Assembly: GCA_026214975.1 (NCBI GenBank)
Contig: CM047809.1
Span: 24,836,241 to 24,900,240, forward strand
Reading direction: 5' to 3'
DNA length: 64,000 bases
Origin: Gentiana macrophylla
Lineage: Eukaryota; Streptophyta; Magnoliopsida; Gentianales; Gentianaceae
The notes under the pieces were generated by a model. That model was not told where the DNA came from and did not search any database. It worked only from the letters and a program-made list of their open reading frames with translations. Positions 10,967 to 21,575 of this stretch are shown in pieces. Numbering within the stretch: the stretch's first letter is position 1; each line of letters starts with the position of its first letter. The position numbers were made by a program, and so were the translations under genes.

Positions 10967-11771
10967 ACAATCCCTGAGATTACTGCTACCTTAATTGCTG
11001 TATGTAGAGTAACATTTGCTAATTCTGAAAAGTTGGTCTTGGAGCTTTCTGTGTTCTCTGTATCTATGTGGCTTTGTTAGCTAATTAAGTTTGCTGATTT
11101 TGGAGTAGCTAGAGTGCAAGTTCATTCTGGAGTTATTATGTATGGTTTCCCTTATCAGTTTGTGTTGATCGCAGGTCCTGCTGTGTTGATCATTTAGCCC
11201 TGATTAGATCGTTTCCGCTCTTGCTGGCCATTCCGTTTTGCATGCCTTTCGGTGTGCAGTGCTCCGATGGGTAAATGGTTACTCTGTGAGTATTGAAAGC
11301 TTTTTGTTCTTCATGAAATTGAAACTGTGGATAAGTGCTTTTTGCTTGATTGATACATAAAATCTTACCGCCTCGAATCAGAACAAAATGTTCCTCCGTA
11401 GACTATAATTTCTGCAGTTCTCACGTTTCCTTTTATTTTTGTTTGGAAGTTCAGCCAGTCACCTGACAAAACTCACCACTCCCATTTATTTATATTTCCA
11501 ATTTCTGGAAATTAGGAAGAACCCTGTTTCAGTTTTTAGAAAAACTTTGCCTTATCAACTACAAAGATTGGATTTTTTTGTGGGCTCTGTTTTTTTCCAG
11601 CTTTCCTGAGGAAACATGAAGATATCTTTACCATTTAAGCTAAAAAGATTTGATTTTTACTGGTGGGGTTTACAGTTGATTCCTGTAATGTCAAGGAGTA
11701 GCAGATTTTGGTTTAGCTTTTTATTGTTTAATATTCTTAATGGGTTTTGGAGTAATAATCTGTGCATTTAA
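10967..11771 (+). other. Non-coding stretch, possibly intron/UTR of the GH17 fragment
   Basis: No protein or RNA gene is recognised. The composition is T-rich with pyrimidine runs, and it ends TGCATTTAAG directly before the GH17 reading frame, which looks like an intron 3' end. It probably represents leader or first-intron sequence carried along with the GH17 exon fragment, but nothing in it can be assigned independently. Confidence 0.4.
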
Positions 11772-11912
11772 GGGCTTGGTATAAATTGGGGTACTCAGGC
11801 AACCCACAAGTTACCACCTAAAGTGGTGGTTCAAATGTTAAAAGTCAATGGAATAACAAAAGTGAAGCTTTTTGATTCAGATGCATTGACCATGAATGCT
11901 AGTGATATGTAA
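11772..11912 (+). pseudogene. GH17 glucan endo-1,3-beta-glucosidase exon fragment
   Basis: The frame from 11772 reads [20 protein letters not shown], then [20 protein letters not shown] and a stop at 11910. This matches the N-terminal start of the mature glycoside hydrolase family 17 domain (beta-1,3-glucanase, cell-wall callose hydrolysis), where G-x-x-W-G-T and K-V-(K/R)-L-F/Y-D are conserved. Only about 46 of more than 300 residues are present. The signal-peptide exon and both catalytic Glu residues are missing. An acceptor-like AG precedes it. It is a gene fragment rather than a gene, and the copia remnant begins about 90 bp downstream. Confidence 0.75.
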
Positions 11913-11999
11913 ATATTTTTGGATAATATTCTTACATGATGGTTTATATACGTTGACCTTTGAGGTCATTTCGGTTGTATAGCGTCAATTAAATGTTCC

Positions 12000-12385
12000 C
12001 TCTTCCAGTGATTCCCCATATTCTGTTTGTTCGGATTGTCTATTAGCTAAATGTCATAAATACATGTTTATCCTCCACATCATTTACCTCTAGTAACCCT
12101 TTGGATTTGATTTATGAAGATGTTTGGGGACCCTGTGCCGATGCTTCAAATTATGGCTCACGATATTACGTTTAATTTTTGGATGATTGCGCTAAATATA
12201 TTTGGTTCTATCGTATTACGTTAAAGTTTTGTGCGGAGCATGTATTTTATATTTTTCAAGCGCTTGTTGAACGCCTCTTTGACACTAAAATCAAGACAGT
12301 TCAAACTGATCGGGGCGGTGAATTTCAAAGGTTGCATGGTTATTTTTCTCGTACTCGTATTACTTACCAACTTGCATGTGCACAC
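12000..12385 (+). pseudogene. Copia integrase fragment
   Basis: Plus-strand frames give the GAG-preintegrase/integrase boundary (VCSDCLLAKCHK near 12028), then DLIYEDVWGPCADASNYGSR with the first catalytic Asp region, DDCAKYIWFYR, and KTVQTDRGGEFQ carrying the second catalytic Asp. The reading is broken by stops and frame changes. It ends abruptly at 12385, where the LTR of another element begins, and its probable continuation is the copia RT at about 15480. Confidence 0.8.
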
Positions 12386-13978
12386 TGATGAGAGTCAACT
12401 TTACTATGTTTTGGTGCATGTTTTAACCCCCGTTTACAACTCTTTTGGCTCATTCTGGGTAGTTTTAGATCCATTATAGGGTAAAATCACATTGCACACT
12501 CACTTATAGGTGAACCATCACATTGATGGAAAACCTCGGCATTTTACAATGTTTTTTACCCTTATCGAGACCTATTTATCTTGTGGAATTATGCTCAGTA
12601 TGTGTCCGAATGTTGTGATACAGGAAATAGGTGACTCGTGAACCCGGAAGTTAAGGAACGAGGCTTAGAAAGACGAAACCGAAGCCCGGGAATGGAAATG
12701 GATCAAAAGTGGTTGGTGCATTCACCATATGTTCACTTCATTATTTGATCCAAGATACAAGCAATTTATGGACTCGTGGTCTTCATGAAAGTTGTAGAAA
12801 ATTCAATGAGATTTCCAACGCCCTTTGAATCACTCAAATCAGAGGGCTACACGCAAAGTTATGGTCAATTTACTGAAGACAATCTATTACCGAACCACCT
12901 GTCGAGCCGAGCTTCGAGCAACTCGGCTCGTTATGCGTTTTTCACCACAAAAACGGGATATCCTGCTGAACTCTCATTCTCCCCTTTTTCCCAAAACCCT
13001 TAGTCACCATTCTCTTCTTCCCCTTCACCCTTAGATTAATTTATACACCTAATTTACTTAGATTAAGCTCAAATTAGCTTAGATTCTTAGCTCAACTCTT
13101 GAATTTTGGTGTGTTTTGGATCTTCTTCTTCCCCAAAGTGACATGGGTGTTGTTGAAGCTTGGAGAACATCAACTCTCTGCGTTTTTTTTGGGTAATTGA
13201 TTTCGTTTTCCTCTCATTTCATGGGTTTAATTTCTTGTTTGATTCTTGCTTTTGTAGTTGTAATGAGTAGCTAATTACTACATAGCTAAATCATGTGATA
13301 GTTGAAGAAATCACCCTCTAGTTGATTAATTGGGGTTGGGTAGTGTTTAATTGTTGTTATATCGATGAATTCATGTCTTAAAACTTGTTCTTAATACGTG
13401 AATTAGTTTGATCACCTAGTTCATGAAGTCACACACCACTTTTATAAACGTATGTTGCGAAGGGGTGTGGGAAAGGGGGTTTGAAGATCGTTATCTACAA
13501 TTGACTGAGTTTCTTAGATCGATTGGGTAACGAGGTTTGTCGGTGTAAATCGAGCGGCTCTAGAGCGTTTATCTTGTTTCGGTCAGTTAAATCCTTAAAG
13601 GCGGACTGTTGAACCGGGCATAGGGTATTAGGTTGTTGCATGGCGTCTAGTACTATCTTAGGAGTTTGCACTCATAAACGAGTTGATATAAGCATTAGGA
13701 TGGTTGGTTGGTAGTTTCCATTCCCAAATAATCGATTAGAGGGGTGAAAGTATTCAATTGGATCGTGATTTGGCTATGCATCTATCTCTCTTTATCTCTA
13801 GTTTAAATATCGTTTTAGCATAATCAAAACTTGAACAAACTTGATTAGCCTAAACTAAGTATGAGAATGACTTTGGTATTCGATTGATTCCTCGTGGGAT
13901 ACGACCTTGCTCTCCACTATAGTGCTTCCGACCCGGTACTCTGCCGGTTAAGGTTGGTCGTTACTATTTTGGTCATCA
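12386..13978 (+). repeat. 5' LTR of tRNA-Asp-primed element (Athila/Tat-like, non-autonomous)
   Basis: The segment begins TGATGAGAGTC and ends GGTCATCA, so its ends form the perfect inverted repeat TGATGA/TCATCA. It is followed after eight bases by a tRNA-Asp primer site. Length is about 1593 bp. No matching 3' LTR is found within the window, so the boundary call rests on the terminal inverted repeat, the primer site and the abrupt break in the copia integrase at the left end. Confidence 0.8.
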
Positions 13979-13986
13979 AGTTTTTC

Positions 13987-14004
13987 TGGCGCCGTTGCCG
14001 GGGA
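13987..14004 (+). other. Primer binding site, tRNA-Asp
   Basis: TGGCGCCGTTGCCGGGGA is complementary to the 3' 18 bases of plant tRNA-Asp (GTC). This primer is characteristic of Athila/Tat-type gypsy elements and some of their non-autonomous derivatives. Confidence 0.9.
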
Positions 14005-15480
14005 ATTAATCGATATCTCTTAAGTCATTGGAAGACTTAGGCTTAGGTTGTTTTATTTCTTTTTTTTTTTTTTTCTTGATGTTGAATTTTTGTTGAAAAG
14101 TCACACCATCTACTGCGGTAGTGGTGGTGACTAGATACCTTGATTGTGTTCTTGTTTTCCGTTGAATTGCGGTGTATGGATCCGTATGGTCATGAGGGCT
14201 CTTCTCCCTACTCTTTTGGAGGCTTTAATTTCAGTGCTATGGGTTTTGGATTCCAACCATATTATCAGTTCAACTCATACACATTACCATACAACAATGA
14301 GTGGGAGAGTCATTCAAATTCTCAGTTTCAACACCCCGGTGCATATTTGCAATATGCTCAACATCCACAAATACCTCTTCCTCCATAAAAGAGCTCAACC
14401 GACATCCTCTTGGAGCAAATCAATGAGATTTTGCAAGAGCAAGGCCGGACTTTGCAAAAGCATAGTCGGGAATTGAGGGACATTAGAACAAATGCCAACA
14501 ACACTACCACCACTCTTCAGCCGGCAATAAAGAGTTTGGTGAACCGGTAGAGCAATTGATTGTGAAGAGGAACGCGTTGCGATGAGTGCTAAAAATGATG
14601 ATATTCTATTTGCTCCACCGTCAACTTTTGAGATAATCACCCATCACGAGTGTTATGGAGAAGGTATGAATCATCCTACTAGTGAATCATTTATTCCTTC
14701 TCCTTTGAACCTTATTGAAAGAATTGTGGTGGTGGATCACATTGAATATGTTGATGTTGTAGTTGAGCCAAAATTTTATTGTTTGGTGTTTGAATCTTTG
14801 TTACTTGGCATATGCTCTTATTCGGGGAGGTTGAATTCATTGATTTATGCACTGAATTTCTTGAACCAATCATGATGGTGGGGATTGAGTCCCTTGGTTT
14901 TCCTGCTCTATTTTAGAGGTGTGCTCAATTCTTATGATGTGTGCAGGGAGACGCAACGGTTTGCTCTCCTTTAGTACAACTATCCTTAGCATTGTTGGGG
15001 GTAGAAAGTCGAACTAAGGACTTTAAACTTAGAATGTTTTAGATAGATGTTTTTATTTTTGTTAAAAAATAAAAGTGGATGAAAGTTTTTTTTTTAATTT
15101 CCATGTTCTTGATGCTATTGAGTAAAAGATGTGCAATTTTTTTCTTTCATTCCACTCGTGATTTGTTGCTTTTCCTTTAGTTTCTTAATAAGTCAAGCCA
15201 ATGACGCAAAACAAAGGCGTTTGGGGGAGACAACCCACAATTTCTCTGTTTTTGCTTTAGTTTTTGTGCTAGGAGTGGTCTATGGTGATACTTTGGGGGT
15301 ATGGGTACCTTTTTGAGTGGTTCTTCTTCGATCCGTTGTTGGCTCGTATCTTTTTGCATGGATTTTGTTTTACTTGTTTGATTGTTATTGCATTGCATGT
15401 GCCCCGAGTCGGTTCCCCTTTTTGGTTTCATATGATCGTGTATGTGACTTTGGGCGCTTTTATTATATCTCGATACTTAG
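14005..15480 (+). mobile_element. Internal region of truncated tRNA-Asp-primed element
   Basis: Two short plus-strand reading frames look gag-like. 14176-14388 (MDPYGHEGSSPYSFGGFNFS start) is rich in Tyr, Gln, Ser and Pro, and a Glu/Gln-rich helical piece follows around 14395-14550 in another frame. A second piece at 14582-14875 is of unknown function. No RT or integrase is seen, so the element is a large non-autonomous derivative or was truncated. Purine-rich patches at about 14995 and 15221 (TTGGGGG contexts) could be decayed polypurine tracts. Copia sequence resumes at about 15480, so the 3' LTR is missing. Confidence 0.55.
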
Positions 15481-16842
15481 TTGCTATAACCGAACCTGAA
15501 CCACCTCCTCACCCGATGACTACCCGATCCCGCACCCACTCTCTCATGCCCAAACACTTACCCAACGACTTCATCTCCTCACCACCACCCTGCGCTCACA
15601 ACACTACCACCTCCTCACCTACAACTGAACCCACAAGTTACTCTAAGGCCTCTCGTTATCCCGAATGGCGTGCAACCATGAGGGGTGAATTTTTAGCCCT
15701 TATAAACAATAAAACATGGATGCTTGCCTATCCACCGTCTTGTGCTAATATTATTGGGTGTAATGGGAGTATCGTATCAAATCTAATTCGTAAGGACATA
15801 TTGAGCGGTATGAAGCTCAACTTGTTGCCAAAGGCTTTAATCAAACTGAAGGCATGGATTTTCATGACACTTTCAGCCCGGAGGTTAAGCTTGTAATTAT
15901 TCGTATTTTTCTCACATTATCTCTTACTCAGCATTGGCCCACACGGCAGTTGGACATACAAAACGCATTTTTACATGGCTTCTTGATGAGACAGTTTATA
16001 TGGCCCAACCACTGGGTTATGCTCACTCGGACTCTCCCACATATATTTGTAAATTGAACCGCAGATCATATGGTTTATGGCACGTCCCTTGTGTTTGGTT
16101 CTCTCAGCTCACCCAACATGTGCTTCATCTGGGCTTTCGTGCTAGCTCTGCTGACTCATCTATGCTTATTTACGTTGACGACATCATTATTACTGGCTCT
16201 TCTTCCCAGGTTGTGTCTGATTTGGTTCGCGCACTATCTACTGCTTTTTCTGTCAATGATTTAGGTCCGCTCTCTAATTTCTTGGGTATTGAAGCTTGTT
16301 GGATAGATACATGTATTTTTTTATCCCAGCACAAATATATCTTTGAACTGCTATTAAAGGCCGGGATGCAAGATTCCCAGCCGTGCCCTACGCCTATGGC
16401 TGTTTCTCTGCTTCTCTCCCGGTACAAGGGCCTTCCCTTTGAGCACCCTCAGCTTTACCGTATGATTATGGGTCTTCAGTACTTGGCCCACACACGCCCG
16501 GATATTTCTTTTGCCGGGCACAAATTTAGTAAATATATGCATGCTCCCTCAGTTGATCACATGCAAGCCGTCAAGCCCATCCTTCCGTATCTTCAGGGTA
16601 ATTTTTCAGATGGGCTATACCTTTCGGCTTGTTCACCCACTTGGCTTTATGCCTTCTCTGATTCTGGTTGGGATTCTAATCCATATATGAACGTCGCTCC
16701 ATTGGTGGTTAATGTGTCATTCTTGGCTCTAATCTTCTCAGTTGGTCTTGCAAACAACAATTTACCATTGTCAAGAGCAGCACTGAGGCTGAATACAAGT
16801 CGACGGAGGAAGCCTAACTTGGTACGAGCTCGGCTCGTTTAG
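15480..16842 (+). pseudogene. pol: Copia reverse transcriptase to RNase H, broken
   Basis: A linker rich in Pro/Ser/Thr (PHPMTTRSRTHS near 15510) precedes RT motifs: YPEWRATMRGEFLALINNKT, then after frame shifts the QLDIQNAFLHGFL segment (about 15950), the active site LIYVDDIIITGSS (about 16165-16200), FLGIE, and YRMIMGLQYLAHTRPDISFA. RNase H starts with an altered FSDSGWDSN and proceeds to SSAALRLN/STEAEYK-type sequence in two frames near 16770-16798. It ends at 16798 where a 28 bp segment copied from 17312-17339 begins. This is probably the same copia as 12000-12385, with part of integrase lost. Confidence 0.85.
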
Positions 16843-17081
16843 TGTAGCTCGCATTCCTTTCTTGCTCGTCAAGTTTAATTGTTCTTCGTTAAGTTACTTG
16901 CATCCTATATGTTGACTACTCATTGTAATTCTAAAATCATCAATGAAAATATGTTTCTTCCTTACACTAAATATATTGTACATGGATCAGATCCATATAA
17001 ATAAATTCCGAGATATAACCTAAACAACAATAATATAAAACAAAGGTAATCAGAGGAAAATAAAATTGAGACGAAGCACCG
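16843..17081. other. AT-rich spacer; nothing recognised
   Basis: This lies between the broken plus-strand copia and the minus-strand copia. I see no gene, LTR or repeat of known type in it. Confidence 0.5.
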
Positions 17082-17086
17082 GAATT

Positions 17087-17296
17087 GATCAGATTTAGGA
17101 AAATAATTTGTATATTATTCACACATTGTCAAGAGTAGACACAAGAGTATATATAGTGGCTATACTGAGATATTCGAAATGTCTACAATTATGGGGATAC
17201 AATCAAGGGGATACAATCACGGGATTACAATCATTGAAAGAATATTTTACAATAAAAATACAAGAATAATTATAATAAATATTATAACTCCTATTA
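17087..17296 (-). repeat. 3' LTR of minus-strand copia
   Basis: It matches 21005-21212 with scattered differences. It contains a TATATATAG stretch and ends next to a minus-strand polypurine tract (AACTTGAGGGGTGG). Confidence 0.85.
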
Positions 17297-17303
17297 CCAC
17301 CCC

Positions 17304-17762
17304 TCAAGTTGGTCGACGGAGGAAGCCTAACTTGGTACGTTGATGTTGAAAATCCCGGCGAGGAAGAGACTTAGTGAGGCAATCAACAAGCTGGTCCTGG
17401 GCATTCACATGAGCAATACGAAGAGTACCACGTTGTACTTGGTTGCGAATGAAGTGATAATCTATTGTAACATGTTTCATACGGGAGTGAAACACCGGGT
17501 TGGAGCAGAATTGAGTTGTTCCAAGAATGTCAAAATAGATAACCAGAGGCTGGGAAGTGGGTAAACCAAGATCGGTGAGGAGAAAAGTGATCCAGTTAAG
17601 TTCAGCAGTAGCAACGGCAACCGATCTGTATTCTGCTTCAGTGGTGGAGCGAGCAATGGTAGTTTGTTTCTTTGAGCTCCAAGAGATAGTATTGCGACCC
17701 AGGTAGACGACATAGGCCCTAGTGGATGGGTAATCATCCTTATTTCCACCCAATCGATTAGA
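17304..17762 (-). pseudogene. pol: Copia RNase H, C-terminal pol
   Basis: The minus frame 17753-17304 reads STRAYVVYLGRNTISWSSKK, STTEAEYRSVA, NPVFHSRMKHVTIDYHFIRN and QDQLVDCLTKSLPRRDF. These are the diagnostic RNase H motifs of plant copia elements; the family enzyme removes RNA from RNA-DNA hybrids. It is open over about 149 codons and ends beside the purine tract. One change is notable: an Asp-containing IYCDN-type motif reads IYFDI. Confidence 0.9.
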
Positions 17763-18030
17763 ATTGAGAAAGTTCTGTCCGTATTGTTATAAGCATACGA
17801 TTCATGGGGACTTTGGTTTACTAGAGACATCAACCTATTATTAGCGGCTGCAATAGCTATAACAAAAATTGATAATATTTCTCCCTTTAATTGACGATTA
17901 TCAAAAAATCAGAAAATGTTACAAAATTCATATTAACTGCATTCAATATAAGTTCAAGACACATAAGGGCCCTAACCATATTTCGACTTGTGATCAACCC
18001 ATAGATGCCTATACAAAATAAATAGGCATC
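17763..18030 (-). other. ndhE: Chloroplast DNA insertion (ndhE fragment plus unidentified filler)
   Basis: Minus-strand 18030-17843 encodes [20 protein letters not shown] followed by [16 protein letters not shown] and, after an indel, [18 protein letters not shown]. This is the chloroplast NDH complex subunit NdhE (NADH dehydrogenase subunit 4L homologue), about 60 of 101 residues. The adjoining 17763-17842 does not continue ndhE and is not identified. The insert sits exactly inside the copia SDA-DW(V/G)GNKDD motif: copia sequence stops at about 18030 and resumes at about 17763 with no other loss. It is nuclear chloroplast DNA (NUPT) and not expressed as ndhE. Confidence 0.85.
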
Positions 18031-19000
18031 AGAGAAGACATGTAATGTGAGCGAGAGAATGACGATGTAACTGAATATCATAGTCAATTGTGCCAGCAAG
18101 ATAACATAATAAGCGTTTGACATGGGCCTACTGAACATCTGTCGGAAAATGCATGAATTGGGACAACTTATTGACAGCAAAGGCAAGATCAGGCCGAGTG
18201 AAAATTAGATACTGCAGGCTGCCAACAACCATCCGATATTGTGTAGGATTATCCTAAGAATGGCCGGAATTAGCAGTCAAAGTAGAGATGTCACAGTTAA
18301 CGGTGTGGAAACTGCATTGGCACGATCCATTTGGAGTTTGGCAAGCAAGTCAAAAGCATAACGACGTTGAGAGAGAATAAACCTCGTCGATTTAGGGACA
18401 ACTTCAATACCAAGAAAATAAGAGAGAGTGCCATGATCTTTGAGAGCAAACTGAGCTCTAAGTACAGTAATGAAGGAGTCCACTATAGAAGAATTATTTC
18501 CTATACAATCAACTCATCCACATAGATTAGTACATACAATACAGTGCCACCAAAATTATAAATAAAAAGAGAAGTGTCACCTTGAGAACTTTTAAAATGA
18601 CAAGAGAGCAGAAATCCTTTAAGTTCATCATATCAAGCCTGTGGGGCTTGTTCTAAACCATAGATAGCTTTACACAGTCGACAACAAATCCATTTGGGGC
18701 ACGATAAATAGACTGCTTCCTACAAATGACCCTGTAAAAACGCATTGTTAATGTCAAGCTATCACAGTGACCACCCCTGCGTAAGTGCAATGGAAAGAAC
18801 GATACGGATAGTGGGAGGTTTGACAACATAGATGAAGTTCTATAGTAGTCAATTCCGGGTCGTTGGGCAAACCCCTTATCAACAAGCCCGACTTTGTGGC
18901 GATCAATAGAGCCATCGGGCTTGTACTTTAACCGAAAAATCCACTTAGATCCAATAACATTTTAGAAAGGATTAGGGACGAACAATTTCCCAAGTATTAT
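18031..19000 (-). pseudogene. pol: Copia reverse transcriptase (minus), broken by NUPT
   Basis: Minus-strand motifs include LKDHGTLSYFLGIEVVPKST and FILSQRRYAFDLLAKLQMDR (18277-18483), then [11 protein letters not shown] and [18 protein letters not shown] (about 18245-18130), and [20 protein letters not shown] directly before the chloroplast insert. Upstream pieces near 18480-18990 contain the FLQG / YGLEQAPQ-type region and the VDDL active-site region in broken frames. The region is heavily interrupted by stops. Confidence 0.8.
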
Positions 19001-19377
19001 TTTGCATCAAGGCATCATATTCCTCTTGCATTGCATTTCTCACCTTGTGGGTGTTTAAGGGCTTGATCGGCGGTGGTAAGTTCAAAGAAGTGAGTGTAGG
19101 GAAAGAGAGGTGTGCGGAGTTCAATTTTCGAATAGGCTTATGGATATTGTTTTGAGACCGAAGCGCATGGGGTGACTAGGAGGCGGGGGGGCGGGGAAGG
19201 GAAGGCGGGAGGAAAGAGGAGGCGATGGGGAAGGAGGTGTAGGTGAGAAGAAGTAGGAGGGTATGGGAACAAGAGGTAAGGGGGATCGGTCAGAGAGAGA
19301 AGAAGAGATGGAGGCGGGGGAAAAAGAGAAATACCGACTCTACAAATTTTACATGACGTGAGACATACATACTGGAG

Positions 19378-20199
19378 TCACCGGGTCAAAACATTAATAT
19401 GCATGTTGGTTGAGGCATAGCCTAGGAAGATACAAGGCTTAGAGCGAGGTTGGAGTTTGTGATCGGTATAAAGGCGTAGCGAGGGGATAGCATAGGCACC
19501 CAAAGACGCGCTTTTTTTAATAATTAAGGGTGTGGAAGATATCTTCATAAGGAGAGCATAGGTGGAGCACCATGGTAGGCATATGATTGATAAGATAGAT
19601 GAAGTTGCAAATGCATAGGGCCAAAAAGTAGTGGGAAGGAGGCATGAGAAAGAGGTATGTCCCGTTTCAACAATATGCATATGGGCAACTCTCATATAGA
19701 CCATTGTGTTTGGGGTGTGTGGTGTTGTGTAAAAGGAAATTCCATTGTTAGACAAGTAATCACGAAGAGCTATAAACTCATTACCATTCTCTGAATATAA
19801 AATTTTAATAGGATGCTCAAAGAATTTTTCGACAATAGAGCTTAAAACGGATAAAGGTAGCAGCCACATCAGATTTACGAGTAAGAGGAAAAAAACCACA
19901 TCTAGTAAAATGGTCAACAAAAATAAGATAATATGTAAAGGCATCATGAGAAATAACAGGAGAGGTCCAACAACACTAAATAAGATTTCCAGGAGGCGGG
20001 AGGAATGTAAAGTGGATGCATGAAACGGTAATTTGTGACTTTTGCTTTCTAAACAGGCAGAACAATGAAATAAAGTGGAAGAAACAGAATCAAGTTTATG
20101 AGTGTTGGGAATATTATTTAAAATATTGCTGGCAGGGCGACCCAATCGATGATGCCACACATCTGTGGTGTCTTTAGTGGAAGCAAAAGCAAGCAACAA
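19378..20199 (-). pseudogene. pol: Copia GAG-preintegrase and integrase (minus)
   Basis: A 273-codon open frame begins TTDVWHHRLGRPASNILNNI (GAG-preintegrase, His of the zinc domain), then CSACLESKSHKLPF with the Cys pair. The first catalytic Asp region is altered (SVVGPLL where family members have an Asp-Val-Trp-Gly-Pro). The second, ILYSENGNEF, has Glu in place of the usual Asp. The catalytic Glu region reads VYMRVAHMHIVE and is also altered. So the frame is open but the active site is degraded. The C-terminal region ends KPCIFLGYASTN. Confidence 0.85.
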
Positions 20200-20387
20200 A
20201 AGTTGTGAGGGCTATTCATAGAGACCATTCCTAACTGGACCACGGAGCAGGATGTTGTTCGTTAAGAGGTCTTTTACATGAAATTCAGTGGGTAAAAATT
20301 CAACGGAAATATTATTCGGCTGGCATAATTTAGAGATGGATAATAAATTGCGGGACATGCAAGGAACACATAATACATCACGTAAAT

Positions 20388-20760
20388 TTAAAAAATTAGA
20401 AGGTGAGACAGGGAGAGAAGTAGAACCGGTATAAGTGATGGGCAGACCAATACATTAACGACCATAATATCATCAGTGCCTAAATATGGAGTGTGGAGAG
20501 ACAGGTTCTGCAAATCTGGAGTGACATGGTGCATAGCTCCACTATCGACTAACCAAGATGTGGTAGAAGGAGGGGAATAGGCCGAACCTAATTGAGGAGA
20601 AGTGTGGTGAACCAGTGGCCGGGGGTGTGGGACTGCCGGAGAGAGAGATTGTACCTGAAACACGGGACAAAATTTTGCAGAATGCCCTTGTGTAGCACAA
20701 AGTTGGCACATACCAAGGTATGGTTTTCTGAGTCGAGTTTGGGTTGATAAACCAGTAGTG
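20388..20760 (-). pseudogene. gag: Copia nucleocapsid zinc knuckle and protease (minus)
   Basis: Minus 20711-20388 reads MCQLCATQGHSAKFCPVFQV, a CCHC zinc knuckle (C-x2-C-x4-H-x4-C), followed after a Pro/Ser linker by TSWLVDSGAMHHVTPDLQNL, the copia aspartic protease active site (Asp-Ser-Gly-Ala). The protease C-terminus is frame-broken near 20450. The capsid part of gag is largely missing: only about 230 bp separate this from the primer site at 20993. Confidence 0.85.
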
Positions 20761-21004
20761 AGCCGAGCACATAAATCATGATCTTGATTTTCGGCATGCT
20801 AATAAGGTTGATGGCGATGTCGAACCGAATATGGAAGAAGAGGAGGAAGTAGAGGCGAGGTTGGTGTTTGCGTGGGAGGCCATAAATTCGGTGAAGAGAA
20901 TCTGCAAGAACATTGAAGAAGAAGGAGGAGGGTTGCTCGGCGAGAAGGTGGGAGGAAGACTTGGGAGAATCAATGCAAGAGAGAGCACGGTGGCTCTGAT
21001 ACCA

Positions 21005-21212
21005 TATCAGATTTAGGGAAAATAATTCGTATATTATTCACACTTTGTCAAGAGTATACACAAGAGTATATATAGTGGCTATTTAGAGATTCCGGAATGA
21101 TCTACAATTATGGCTATACAACCAAGGGGTACAATCACGGTATTACAACCAATGAAAGAATATTTTACAATTAATACAAGAATAATTATTGTAAATATTA
21201 TAACTCCTATTA
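21005..21212 (-). repeat. 5' LTR of minus-strand copia
   Basis: It pairs with 17087-17296. It is followed on the minus strand by TGGTATCAGAGC (21004-20993), the initiator tRNA-Met primer site. Confidence 0.85.
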
Positions 21213-21217
21213 GAATT

Positions 21218-21575
21218 TACAACAGACTTACATACACAAGAAAAATAAAACAAATATCATTGTAATGGATAATGCAACCCATTTTAAAACTCAAATAACA
21301 ATAACTCAAAGATAAGATCTTATACAAAAATGCTAAGACCTCATTCATATATATTATAAATATAAACTAAAAACGTTATTAAACCACAAACGTGAGACTT
21401 TTGATCTCATAACTTACGCAGACCAATTAAAACGTGAAACACATGTAAAAAAAAAAGAGCGGTGCAATACATTTTTCTATGTTTGTCCGATCATGGTGTA
21501 CCAAAAAAAACATAGTGCGGCACTCTCCACGTGCCATAATATAAGGTTTTTTTAATTTCACAAATTTAAAATTCG
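21218..21575. other. AT-rich spacer; nothing recognised
   Basis: No gene or known repeat is visible before the tandem-duplicated segment that starts at about 21576. Confidence 0.5.

Larger units (their letters stand above)
17087..21212 (-). mobile_element. Copia LTR retrotransposon (minus strand), decayed
   Basis: Short LTRs of 210 and 208 bp (17087-17296 and 21005-21212) flank a minus-strand gag-pol remnant, and GAATT occurs on both sides (17082-17086 and 21213-21217). On the minus strand a tRNA-Met primer site follows the 5' LTR (21004-20993), and a purine tract (complement of 17297-17310) precedes the 3' LTR. Domain order is zinc knuckle, protease, integrase, RT, RNase H, as in copia. Most of gag is deleted, RT carries a chloroplast insertion, and frames are broken. 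The outer LTR bases are not canonical TG/CA, probably through mutation. Confidence 0.85.

Noticed and set aside
17477..17833. Minus-strand ORF of 118 codons overlapping copia RNase H
   Set aside because: Most of it is a shifted frame of the RNase H. Only its beginning reflects the chloroplast-derived filler.
20776..21016. Ser/Pro-rich minus ORF and Glu-rich plus ORF next to the primer site
   Set aside because: Low-complexity remnant of a deleted gag region. Neither strand shows a gag motif that can be trusted.
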